Shown piece by piece: positions 4,777 to 10,359 of a stretch of DNA of 10,359 nucleotides. The stretch covers positions 1 through 10,359 of the forward strand of contig DATKKU010000035.1 in assembly GCA_035542755.1 (NCBI GenBank). Direction: 5' to 3'. Position 1 is the stretch's first letter. Every line of letters begins with the position of its first letter. A program made the position numbers and the translations under genes. Under the pieces are notes generated by a model. It saw only the letters and a list, made by a program, of their open reading frames with translations, did no database searches and was not told the origin of the DNA. The stretch is from RYN-425 sp035542755 (GTDB taxonomy: Bacteria; Patescibacteriota; Saccharimonadia; Saccharimonadales; UBA10212).

Positions 4777-5691
4777 ATGCCCTATGAACAAGCAGTAACT
4801 CAGTTTCTAGAATATTTGGAGCTGGAACAAAACCGCTCCAGTAAGACAATTGAAAACTATAGCCACTACTTGACTCGGCTTAGCGACTTTGCCGGCGACA
4901 TAAAACTTGCTGATATTGATGTTGAGCTGGTTAGAAAGTGGCGACTTTGGCTTAACCGACTAGGCACTAACACCAGTGACGAGCTGTCTAAGATTACTCA
5001 AAACTACCATTTGATTGCGCTCCGAAGTTTTTTACGTTTCTGCGCCAAGCGGGGTTACACTGCCCTGGCGCCCGATAAAATAGAGCTGGCGCGTACAACA
5101 CGGCCGCAAGTTACTTTTCTTAATCCAGAAGAGGTTGAGAACCTATTTAGTCAGCCGGATATTTCAAAACTAAACGGCCTTAGAGACCGGGCAATACTAG
5201 AGTTGCTATTTTCCAGCGGACTACGGATATCTGAACTTGTCGGCTTAGACCGTGACCACATTAACTTAAAACGCCGTGAGTTTATGGTGCGCGGCAAAGG
5301 CCAAAAAGACAGACCGATATTTATCAGCCAAGAGGCTGCCAATTGGATTTCTAGATATTTAGACAAGCGTCAGGATAATGTAAAAGCCCTATTTATAAGG
5401 TACGGCGGCAGTAAAAAGGTTGACTTAACCGGTAATTATCACCGGCTAACGGCTAGGAGTATCCAGAGGATGGTGGCCCGCTATGCCCGTCTTGCTGGTA
5501 TTACCAAACACGTCAGCCCACATACCCTGCGCCACTCTTTCGCGACGGATTTACTAATGAATGGGGCCGACCTGCGCAGCGTTCAGGCAATGCTGGGCCA
5601 CAGTAATATTGCCACCACACAAATTTATACTCACGTCACTGACCCGCACCTTAAAGAAGTGCACGACAAGTTTCAATCTAAACGTAAGTAA
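4777..5691 (+). CDS. xerC: Xer-family tyrosine recombinase
   Basis: A 304-aa site-specific recombinase, most likely the chromosome-dimer resolving Xer protein acting at dif. An N-terminal SAM-like core-binding domain (about 1-95) is followed by a catalytic domain (about 112-300). All catalytic residues are present: Arg150 in SSGLRISEL, Lys174 in RGKGQKDR, His249 and Arg252 in HTLRHSFA, His275 in LGHSNI and Tyr284 in TTQIYTH. Size and motif spacing fit XerC/XerD rather than a phage integrase, which usually carries an extra arm-binding domain. XerC and XerD cannot be told apart here, and organisms of this type often have only one Xer. It could in principle also act on the att-like repeat at tRNA-Asp, but nothing links them. 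It is divergent from ndk and probably translated from a leaderless mRNA. Confidence 0.9.
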   Translation: MPYEQAVTQFLEYLELEQNRSSKTIENYSHYLTRLSDFAGDIKLADIDVELVRKWRLWLNRLGTNTSDELSKITQNYHLIALRSFLRFCAKRGYTALAPDKIELARTTRPQVTFLNPEEVENLFSQPDISKLNGLRDRAILELLFSSGLRISELVGLDRDHINLKRREFMVRGKGQKDRPIFISQEAANWISRYLDKRQDNVKALFIRYGGSKKVDLTGNYHRLTARSIQRMVARYARLAGITKHVSPHTLRHSFATDLLMNGADLRSVQAMLGHSNIATTQIYTHVTDPHLKEVHDKFQSKRK

Positions 5692-5709
5692 TTTCTTTTT
5701 CTACCATTC

Positions 5710-5718
5710 TGTTATAAA
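5710..5718 (+). promoter_or_regulatory. Extended -10 promoter upstream of the cutinase gene
   Basis: TGTTATAAA reads as TG-T-TATAAA. A start near 5725 gives a leader of about 75 nt containing the hairpin GCGCCA/TGGCGC (5748-5753/5759-5764). The AT-rich, xerC-like box contrasts with the G+C-rich gene behind it. Confidence 0.45.
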
Positions 5719-5788
5719 AAATAGCTAGACTTTCTCTTGGTCAAGTAGCGCCATAGTTTGGCGCAAGTGCCTTAAAAACTCGCGAGAT

Positions 5789-5799
5789 GGAGGTGGACA
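5789..5799 (+). promoter_or_regulatory. Strong Shine-Dalgarno fixing a GTG start
   Basis: GGAGGT (5789-5794) stands 5 nt before GTG at 5800. Its strength supports the GTG as the start. Most neighbouring genes have weak or no Shine-Dalgarno. Confidence 0.75.
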
Positions 5800-6825
5800 G
5801 TGTTTGGAAATCGTAAGCTGTTGGCGTGGACAGCCGTGTCTGCATCCACCTGCGTGCTTGCGGGCTTTTCGGTGCACCCAGCCAGAACAGCGACGCAAAA
5901 GTGTCCGGACATCCTTGTAATTGACATGCATGGCTCGGGCTATCAGGCTTATTGGCTGACGTCAACTGGCGGCAGTATGAAATACGCACTGCAAGTACTC
6001 CTCAAGCCAGAACGAGTGTCCATAATGGCAGTGCCGTTTGCCGCCGTCGGTGGACCAACGGCACTGCTTGGCGCGGCCCTGAAGGCACCAGCTAGCTATT
6101 ACAAATCGGTTACCAGAATGAAAAACTGGCTACGTAGCGAGCTGGTCTCGCTACGCACAAGGTGTCCTGACACCAAGGTCATCTTGGAGGGTCACAGTCA
6201 GGGAGCACAAGCCGCCGGTGATGTGTATCAGGAACGGCACTGGCCCAATGTCGCTGCGGTAGTTCTTTTCGGTGATCCGTACTACAACCATGCTGACTCA
6301 TCGGACCGTTTCGGCCTGAACGTGTCAGCCAACCGAAGAATCAAGACCAAGCTGGACGGAGCGCTTGGAACAAGGCGGCCCTTCAACAACAAGGCCGTTC
6401 TGTCATTCTGCCATCAAGAGGACCCGATTTGTCAGGCTCCACTGAGCGCCTACGAGCTAATTCGCTTCAGAACGACTCAGCACGGCAACTATTCAGAATG
6501 GGGCGAGACTGAGCAGGCGGCCCATTACCTCATCAACAACGGTTTGCTTGGCAACGTAAAGCTAGCGGCCAGTAAATGGCCGACTAATCGCGATGACGGA
6601 TCGCCTGCGCTTTTCCACTCCGCTGACAGCCATGGTAGCGGCGCGCAGGTATGGTCCAGCTGTAGTCCGAACTACTGCCTTGTGGGCAACGGAGATCTAG
6701 TCTTCGTCTATCAACTGGCAGGAATGGAACTTGTGGCCATAGTGAATGAGGACGAAGACCCACACGGAATGCTGCAACTTGAGCAGATTCCAGAAAAAGA
6801 CATTGAACAGCTGTTGAGGCACTAG
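5800..6825 (+). CDS. Secreted cutinase-family serine esterase
   Basis: A 341-aa predicted exported alpha/beta hydrolase of the cutinase family (CE5), which cleaves carboxylic esters such as cutin, lipids or, in mycobacterial relatives, envelope lipids. An N-terminal signal peptide (positive NRK, hydrophobic stretch about 7-24) probably ends near residue 31. The mature part begins with KCPDILVIDMHGSG. The nucleophile elbow is GHSQGAQAAGD with Ser133. The catalytic Asp is in FCHQEDPIC (Asp208, flanked by Cys204 and Cys211, which typically form a disulfide) and the catalytic His is His228 in HGNYSEWG. Cys35 and Cys122 fit the other family disulfide. Residues about 251-341 are an extra C-terminal region, with two Cys (288, 293), that I do not recognise. 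The gene is richer in G+C than its neighbours, starts with GTG behind GGAGGT, and ends at a GC hairpin without a U-tract. These traits resemble actinobacterial genes and suggest horizontal transfer. Confidence 0.85.
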   Translation: MFGNRKLLAWTAVSASTCVLAGFSVHPARTATQKCPDILVIDMHGSGYQAYWLTSTGGSMKYALQVLLKPERVSIMAVPFAAVGGPTALLGAALKAPASYYKSVTRMKNWLRSELVSLRTRCPDTKVILEGHSQGAQAAGDVYQERHWPNVAAVVLFGDPYYNHADSSDRFGLNVSANRRIKTKLDGALGTRRPFNNKAVLSFCHQEDPICQAPLSAYELIRFRTTQHGNYSEWGETEQAAHYLINNGLLGNVKLAASKWPTNRDDGSPALFHSADSHGSGAQVWSSCSPNYCLVGNGDLVFVYQLAGMELVAIVNEDEDPHGMLQLEQIPEKDIEQLLRH

Positions 6826-6832
6826 GCAGCTT

Positions 6833-6865
6833 GGGCGCAGGGCGGCTCTCAGCCGCCCTGCGCCC
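6833..6865 (+). terminator. GC-rich 15-bp hairpin 3' of the cutinase gene
   Basis: GGGCGCAGGGCGGCT (6833-6847) pairs perfectly with AGCCGCCCTGCGCCC (6851-6865) around the loop CTC, starting 7 nt after the stop. No U-tract follows. Such U-less strong stems are the common terminator form in actinobacteria. Confidence 0.65.
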
Positions 6866-6927
6866 TGCACCAACCAAGAGAAGGTCTACTAATCAGTAAA
6901 ATGGCTATTTAACTTTCAGGGGCTAAG

Positions 6928-6936
6928 TGTAATAAT
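6928..6936 (+). promoter_or_regulatory. Possible extended -10 upstream of the PsbP-like gene
   Basis: TGTAATAAT resembles the TGnTAnANT boxes elsewhere in the window. Transcription would start near 6943, giving a leader of about 18 nt that contains the small palindrome CTTAACTGTTAAG. No -35 is evident. Confidence 0.35.
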
Positions 6937-6960
6937 TAAGCTTAACTGTTAAGAAGTTTT

Positions 6961-7656
6961 ATGGATAGACCCCAACAAGCTCAACCTAAGAAATTTAACT
7001 GGACAATATTGGTTGTTACTTTAATCGTGATAGCTGTCATTGGCTCTATAGGATGGCATGCCCACGACAAAAACCATACTAATACGTCAACTAAAGCAGC
7101 ATTAAACGTGCCGACCGGATGGTCTCTGTTTAAGAGCGCTGCTTATGGCTTCCAGCTGACCTACCCGTCTGATTGGGGCCAGGCATCCGCTACTAAAACA
7201 GCCTTGCAAAAAGGAAATTCTTATGTTGTCAGTTTTAGCCAGAATCAGATGGACAATGCACCTCCAAAACATACTATAACAATATATATGGAGTCAGAAG
7301 ACGCCCAAACAAAGGCCTGCAACAGCGATAAAACCCAGTGCAGTACAAGTAGCGCAGAGACCAAAAACTCAATAGATGAGTTTATGAAAGGCAACAATCA
7401 TAAAAATACCATAGAGATGGACGATAACTCCTACGCAATTTTAATTCCGGCAGAAAGTCAAATATCAAGCGGCGTGTCGATTCACAGAATCGTAAGCTTG
7501 CCGTCTATAAACTCCAGCGCTGCTATAGCAAACTACTACATAATAAACAGCCCGCCATGTACTGACAGCATGGTGATATCGGATGGTCCTGGATGTGTAC
7601 CACAAGCTGACCTAGGCAAGGTTAGTCAAACCTTAAAAAGTCTACAGTCTATATAA
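6961..7656 (+). CDS. Membrane-anchored PsbP-like extracytoplasmic protein
   Basis: A 231-aa protein of unknown function. A short positively charged N-terminus precedes one transmembrane helix (about 14-32); the rest is outside the cell. The start of the soluble domain, FKSAAYGFQLTYPSDWG (57-73), is the typical entry of PsbP-like/DUF1795-type folds common in small-genome bacteria and often found on anchored lipoprotein-like proteins. The last residues (VSQTLKSLQ) fit the helix that closes that fold. Four Cys (120, 127 and two near 199-212) could form disulfides. Only a weak AAGAAG precedes the ATG. Base composition and context are host-like, so this gene separates the two G+C-rich secreted-protein genes rather than belonging to them. 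The stop is TAA. Confidence 0.6.
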   Translation: MDRPQQAQPKKFNWTILVVTLIVIAVIGSIGWHAHDKNHTNTSTKAALNVPTGWSLFKSAAYGFQLTYPSDWGQASATKTALQKGNSYVVSFSQNQMDNAPPKHTITIYMESEDAQTKACNSDKTQCSTSSAETKNSIDEFMKGNNHKNTIEMDDNSYAILIPAESQISSGVSIHRIVSLPSINSSAAIANYYIINSPPCTDSMVISDGPGCVPQADLGKVSQTLKSLQSI

Positions 7657-7793
7657 GCATAAGCAATTTTCTTTTTAGCACAAATATTGTAAGGTGTGTG
7701 TACGATCTTCCTCTTTGGGAGAGGTCTTGAAGCGCTAATTTTTGCGCTCGGTCTTTCACAATAAGTCTACTTCTTAAATCGATTATATTATCG

Positions 7794-7833
7794 GGGAGAA
7801 CAGGTGGTTATTTGTTTAGCCCCCTGCTCTCCC
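7794..7833 (+). promoter_or_regulatory. Long imperfect stem in the leader of the glycosidase-like gene
   Basis: GGGAGA (7794-7799), CAGG (7801-7804) and GG (7806-7807) pair with CC (7820-7821), CCTG (7823-7826) and TCTCCC (7828-7833), with two single mismatches and a 12-nt loop. It ends 44 nt before the chosen GTG. An AT-rich TTATATTAT at 7783-7791 just upstream may contain a -10. Earlier in this 221-bp gap are weak stems CCTCT/AGAGG (7710-7714/7720-7724) and AGCGC/GCGCT (7731-7735/7744-7748), one of which may end the preceding gene. I see no gene in the gap. Confidence 0.4.
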
Positions 7834-7861
7834 TGATGGTAAAAATCGAAACTCAACCGAA

Positions 7862-7875
7862 AGGATAGGTGATCC
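7862..7875 (+). promoter_or_regulatory. Extended Shine-Dalgarno deciding the GTG start
   Basis: AGGATAGGTGATCC is nearly the full complement of the 16S rRNA 3' end. With its AGG at 7867-7869, the distance to GTG at 7878 is 8 nt, which is ideal, whereas the upstream in-frame GTG at 7869 lies inside this sequence. The later GTG is therefore preferred. Confidence 0.65.
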
Positions 7876-7877
7876 CT

Positions 7878-8867
7878 GTGTTTGGGACACTCCGCAAGGC
7901 GCTTTTCGTGGCGCTGGTCCTCACGTGCCTCGTTGTCGCGCCCGCGACGACCCAGGCTCGGGGAACGGACACGGCGCAGACGGTCATTGCCACGCAAAGT
8001 GGCCGGCTGACGCTCAACGGCGTCAAGTTCCTGCCCATCATGTGGCAGGCCTCAACAACGTGCCCGGACAAGACCACAATCGACCAGCTGGTCAACATGG
8101 GCGTGACGGGCGCCGAACACGACTTGCTCGGCTGCAACGGGGCCGGAGACGACCCGGCTACCTTGCACGCGGCCCTGGCCGGCCGACTGTGGTGGTACGA
8201 GCGTTCGGACATGCAGCAGCTGCAGGGTCTGCCAGAGATGGTGGACTGGCAGGCCAATAACGCCACCTTCTACACCGACGGTCAAACCATGGTGGGATGC
8301 GGCAGTAAGACCACGACCGCGCTCTACGCCAAGCTGGTGCCGATGGTGCGCGTCGAACAGGTGGTCTATCAGGTCTTGGCGCGGGAAAACCTCGGGCCTA
8401 CCTACACGAACTGCCTGAACGGCTCGCGGCTTGCGGCGCTGTTCTGGACAGCCATGGTGGCTGGGGCAGACGGCTTTGAATACTCAACCAACCTGCCGTG
8501 GGACAACAAACAGCAGTTCGATGTGACGACTGAAGTCCAGAGCGAGGCCAAGGTCCTGGCGGCTCAGCTGGCAGTACTCCAGCCGGCGTTGGTAGCAGCA
8601 CCGGTGGGCTACCGCATCAAGGGCAGTACAACCGTCAAAGCGACGGTGAGACGCCAAGGGAATACCACCTACCTGGTGGCCGTCAACACTGGCTCCACGC
8701 CGGCGACGATGACGTTTACCATCCCGAGCATCAAAAGCACGGTGGCCAGTCTGCCGTGGGAGCACCGCAACGTCAAGGTGGTCAAACGAACGCTGAGCGA
8801 CAAGTTCGCACCTCTGGCCGTGCACATCTACAAGTTCCTGCCGGCCAAGAAGACCAAGAAGAAGTAA
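7878..8867 (+). CDS. Secreted glycoside-hydrolase-like protein
   Basis: A 329-aa exported protein (332 aa if the in-frame GTG at 7869 is used). A signal peptide (MFGTLRKALF, then a hydrophobic run to about 23) has a likely cleavage after ATTQA at residue 27. Residues about 43-235 resemble a TIM-barrel glycosidase: LTLNGVKFLPIMWQAS at the first strand, GRLWWYERSD, LPEMVDWQAN and AGADGFEYSTN near the late strands. Residues about 240-320 form a beta-sandwich of the kind that follows such barrels (TYLVAVNTGSTPATMTFTI, then APLAVHIYKF). Possible carboxylates are Glu108, Glu120, Glu160 and Glu201; I cannot assign the catalytic pair or a family. It ends in a lysine tail (KKTKKK). Codon third positions are mostly G or C, unlike neighbours, and the GTG-TTT-GG start resembles the cutinase gene. 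Horizontal origin is likely. Confidence 0.55.
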   Translation: MFGTLRKALFVALVLTCLVVAPATTQARGTDTAQTVIATQSGRLTLNGVKFLPIMWQASTTCPDKTTIDQLVNMGVTGAEHDLLGCNGAGDDPATLHAALAGRLWWYERSDMQQLQGLPEMVDWQANNATFYTDGQTMVGCGSKTTTALYAKLVPMVRVEQVVYQVLARENLGPTYTNCLNGSRLAALFWTAMVAGADGFEYSTNLPWDNKQQFDVTTEVQSEAKVLAAQLAVLQPALVAAPVGYRIKGSTTVKATVRRQGNTTYLVAVNTGSTPATMTFTIPSIKSTVASLPWEHRNVKVVKRTLSDKFAPLAVHIYKFLPAKKTKKK

Positions 8868-8878
8868 GGAAGACGAAT

Positions 8879-8914
8879 GGTTCAGCAGGCGGCCTTACCG
8901 CCGCCTGCTGAACC
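8879..8914 (+). terminator. 15-bp perfect hairpin 3' of the glycosidase-like gene
   Basis: GGTTCAGCAGGCGGC (8879-8893) pairs perfectly with GCCGCCTGCTGAACC (8900-8914) around CTTACC, beginning 12 nt after the stop; a T-A pair extends it. It is followed by A residues, not T, so it too lacks a U-tract for the plus strand. Confidence 0.6.
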
Positions 8915-8963
8915 AAAAAAATTTATAAATTAACAATACATGAGTTAGTTTTAAGCCTGGTAG

Positions 8964-10359
8964 CTAGCCAGACCAGGAGTCACTGGCAGACCTGCCTCCC
9001 AGCCCAGTACAAATCAAGGTTAGATTGGCGGATGCGCCAATCCAGCCAGTTTCTCCCCCACTGCCAGAGGTAGTAGCCCCGGCAGGACTACTATTTATAC
9101 CTGAGCCGTTTGATTTTACCACACACGAAACACTGCCGTTGACTTGCTTAGCGCCCCAATCATACCCGCAGACAGTTACAGAATGTACGCCGTCTGCGCA
9201 TACAGCAGGATTATAAATCAATGGGTTGCCCCCTCCGCACCACCAGGTTTGATCAAACCAGTTGCCAGGACTACTGCATTCTGGCATTTGATACACCGGT
9301 CCCGTTACATTCCAGTCAGTAATAACTACCGGGGAATAGTTTACAGTTCCGCACTGTTGACCGCTATCGGCAATCATGCCCCAGGGATCAACGCCCGATC
9401 TAAATTGTACGCAGTAACTTCCGGGGTTCAAGCTTACACTGCCCCCCGTGCCTACCCAACCACCGCTGCCGATGGACCCACAGTTAATGCCTGAGCAGTT
9501 ATAAAGTTGGTAGTAACCGCTGCCTGGAGACACATCCGGGCATGTACCACTCCACGACAATGCTCCAGTTCCGTCACCGTTGTCAGTGATGCTTGCGCTA
9601 GCATGGCAAGTGGGCGGCAGGAGCTGGCCGTTACCGCCACCGCCATAGTTGAGAGTGTAGGTGGAAGAGCTGCTACGCCCAACCGGGTCTGTGCAAGTCA
9701 TAGTATAAGAACGGTTTATCTGCTGGTTCCAAGTAGTGTAGTTGGTCCGACTGCCAGAAGCCGGTACGCCCGAATATGCTACCGGGCTGGAGTCTGCCCA
9801 ATCACCAGAGAAAGTACAACCTGTGGCATTGATAACTGACCAACTGATATTGAAAGAGTCACCGGCGTGTACCGAACCCGGTCCACTCAGAGATACAGAA
9901 GGCGGCGGCCAGGCGCTAACCGTCCTGGTGGCACTAAAGTTATAGTTGGTGGTATTGTTGCCACCCTGCACTCCACCGCCGACCCTAGAACAAGTTAGGG
10001 TGTAATCAGTTTTTACAGAAACATTCAGCGCCGAATAACTGCCGGTATTGCCCTTTTGCTGGGTTAGCGGCACGCTGCCGGGCGGCCAGCTGGAAGTACA
10101 GGTGGTAGAATCATCAACCTTCCAGGCAATTGTGGAGTTGTTGGGCGCCGCCGGTATATAAAGCACGCCGTTATACGTAGAGCCCGAAGGCGTAACGTCT
10201 TGGCTGTCGCGAGTTGCCGCCACGTACGGACCGGTGTTTTTTACATAGTCCTGTCCGGAAATGGTCAGAGCAATCGCCGGATAGTCAAAAGCCGTGTTGG
10301 GCGAGTCGTGACAAATGCTGTTGGGCTCGTCATAACTTATGTAGTTATAGATGCTAGTT
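8964..10359 (-). CDS. Large Cys-rich Ig-like surface protein, C-terminal part (5' end outside the window)
   Basis: The reading frame stays open to the window edge, so 464 residues of a longer protein are visible; the GTG at 10223 is internal and not a start. The fragment consists of repeated beta-sandwich-like units. Unit one covers about 30-145. Unit two (about 150-240) holds SVSLSGPGSVHAGDSFNISW, then NATGCTFSGDW and SYTMTCTDPVGRSSSSTYTL, the pattern of bacterial Ig-like repeats with a conserved Cys pair. Units three (about 248-340) and four (about 343-415) are rich in Cys, Gly and Trp. A Ser/Gly-rich tail ends in SDSWSG with no sorting motif or membrane anchor. It is probably an extracellular adhesin or fibre-like protein; N-terminal domains that would decide this are missing. 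The visible strand order suggests domains stabilised by disulfides, possible only outside the cell. Confidence 0.7.
   Translation of the reverse strand, partial: TSIYNYISYDEPNSICHDSPNTAFDYPAIALTISGQDYVKNTGPYVAATRDSQDVTPSGSTYNGVLYIPAAPNNSTIAWKVDDSTTCTSSWPPGSVPLTQQKGNTGSYSALNVSVKTDYTLTCSRVGGGVQGGNNTTNYNFSATRTVSAWPPPSVSLSGPGSVHAGDSFNISWSVINATGCTFSGDWADSSPVAYSGVPASGSRTNYTTWNQQINRSYTMTCTDPVGRSSSSTYTLNYGGGGNGQLLPPTCHASASITDNGDGTGALSWSGTCPDVSPGSGYYQLYNCSGINCGSIGSGGWVGTGGSVSLNPGSYCVQFRSGVDPWGMIADSGQQCGTVNYSPVVITDWNVTGPVYQMPECSSPGNWFDQTWWCGGGNPLIYNPAVCADGVHSVTVCGYDWGAKQVNGSVSCVVKSNGSGINSSPAGATTSGSGGETGWIGASANLTLICTGLGGRSASDSWSG

Noticed and set aside
4777..5691. Integrase of a mobile element that used the tRNA-Asp site
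   Set aside because: Length, catalytic motif spacing, lack of an arm-binding domain and position next to ndk fit a housekeeping Xer; there is no element around it.
7925..8825. Long overlapping frames on both strands in the glycosidase-like gene
   Set aside because: High G+C sequence produces long open frames; only the chosen frame has a signal peptide, Shine-Dalgarno and family-like motifs.
9025..9945. Plus-strand frames opposite the surface protein
   Set aside because: They are mirror frames of the Gly/Ser-rich coding strand with no ribosome site and no recognisable domains.
1..10359. CRISPR array, insertion sequence or dif site
   Set aside because: I found no regularly spaced repeats, no transposase and no 28-bp dif-like palindrome.

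Overview
The window looks like part of a small-genome Patescibacteria (CPR) chromosome, most likely Saccharibacteria (TM7). This is an inference from several features: the standard genetic code with TAA/TAG stops; a nucleoside diphosphate kinase with the long inserts seen in CPR-like forms; one Xer-type recombinase; a membrane-anchored PpiC-type foldase beside a bacterial PH-domain protein; a PsbP-like anchored protein; a Cys-rich Ig-like surface protein; and mRNAs that often appear leaderless or nearly so. No 16S rRNA or ribosomal protein is present to settle the taxonomy.

Layout. Bases 1-240 hold a promoter, a structured leader and tRNA-Asp(GTC). Bases 241-426 are non-coding and contain a UUCG hairpin, a GC-rich hairpin cluster and an 18-base copy of the tRNA-Asp 3' end. 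Bases 427-2152 are a minus-strand two-gene operon (PH-domain membrane protein, then PpiC-type foldase). Bases 2279-3775 encode a membrane-fused spermidine-synthase-like protein. Bases 3776-4115 hold a second structured leader, tRNA-Arg(CCT) and a strong intrinsic terminator. ndk (minus) and xerC (plus) diverge from 4666-4776.

Bases 5700-8915 are an accessory segment. It holds a secreted cutinase-family esterase and a secreted glycosidase-like protein, separated by a host-style membrane-anchored PsbP-like protein. The two secreted-protein genes are more G+C-rich, start with GTG-TTT-GG behind strong Shine-Dalgarno sequences, and end in 15-bp perfect hairpins without a U-tract. This set of traits suggests acquisition from an actinobacterium, the usual host group of Saccharibacteria. 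Bases 8964-10359 are the C-terminal part of a large minus-strand extracellular protein that runs off the window.

The most unusual signal is an RNA architecture shared by the two unlinked tRNA genes. Each is preceded, ending exactly 5 nt before the tRNA, by a GGAGGAGG-starting stem structure of about 70 nt with compensatory base changes between the two copies, and by a further 10-11 bp hairpin upstream. I know of no described element with this form and position. A second recurrent signal is an extended -10 promoter (TGnTAnANT-like) in front of several genes.
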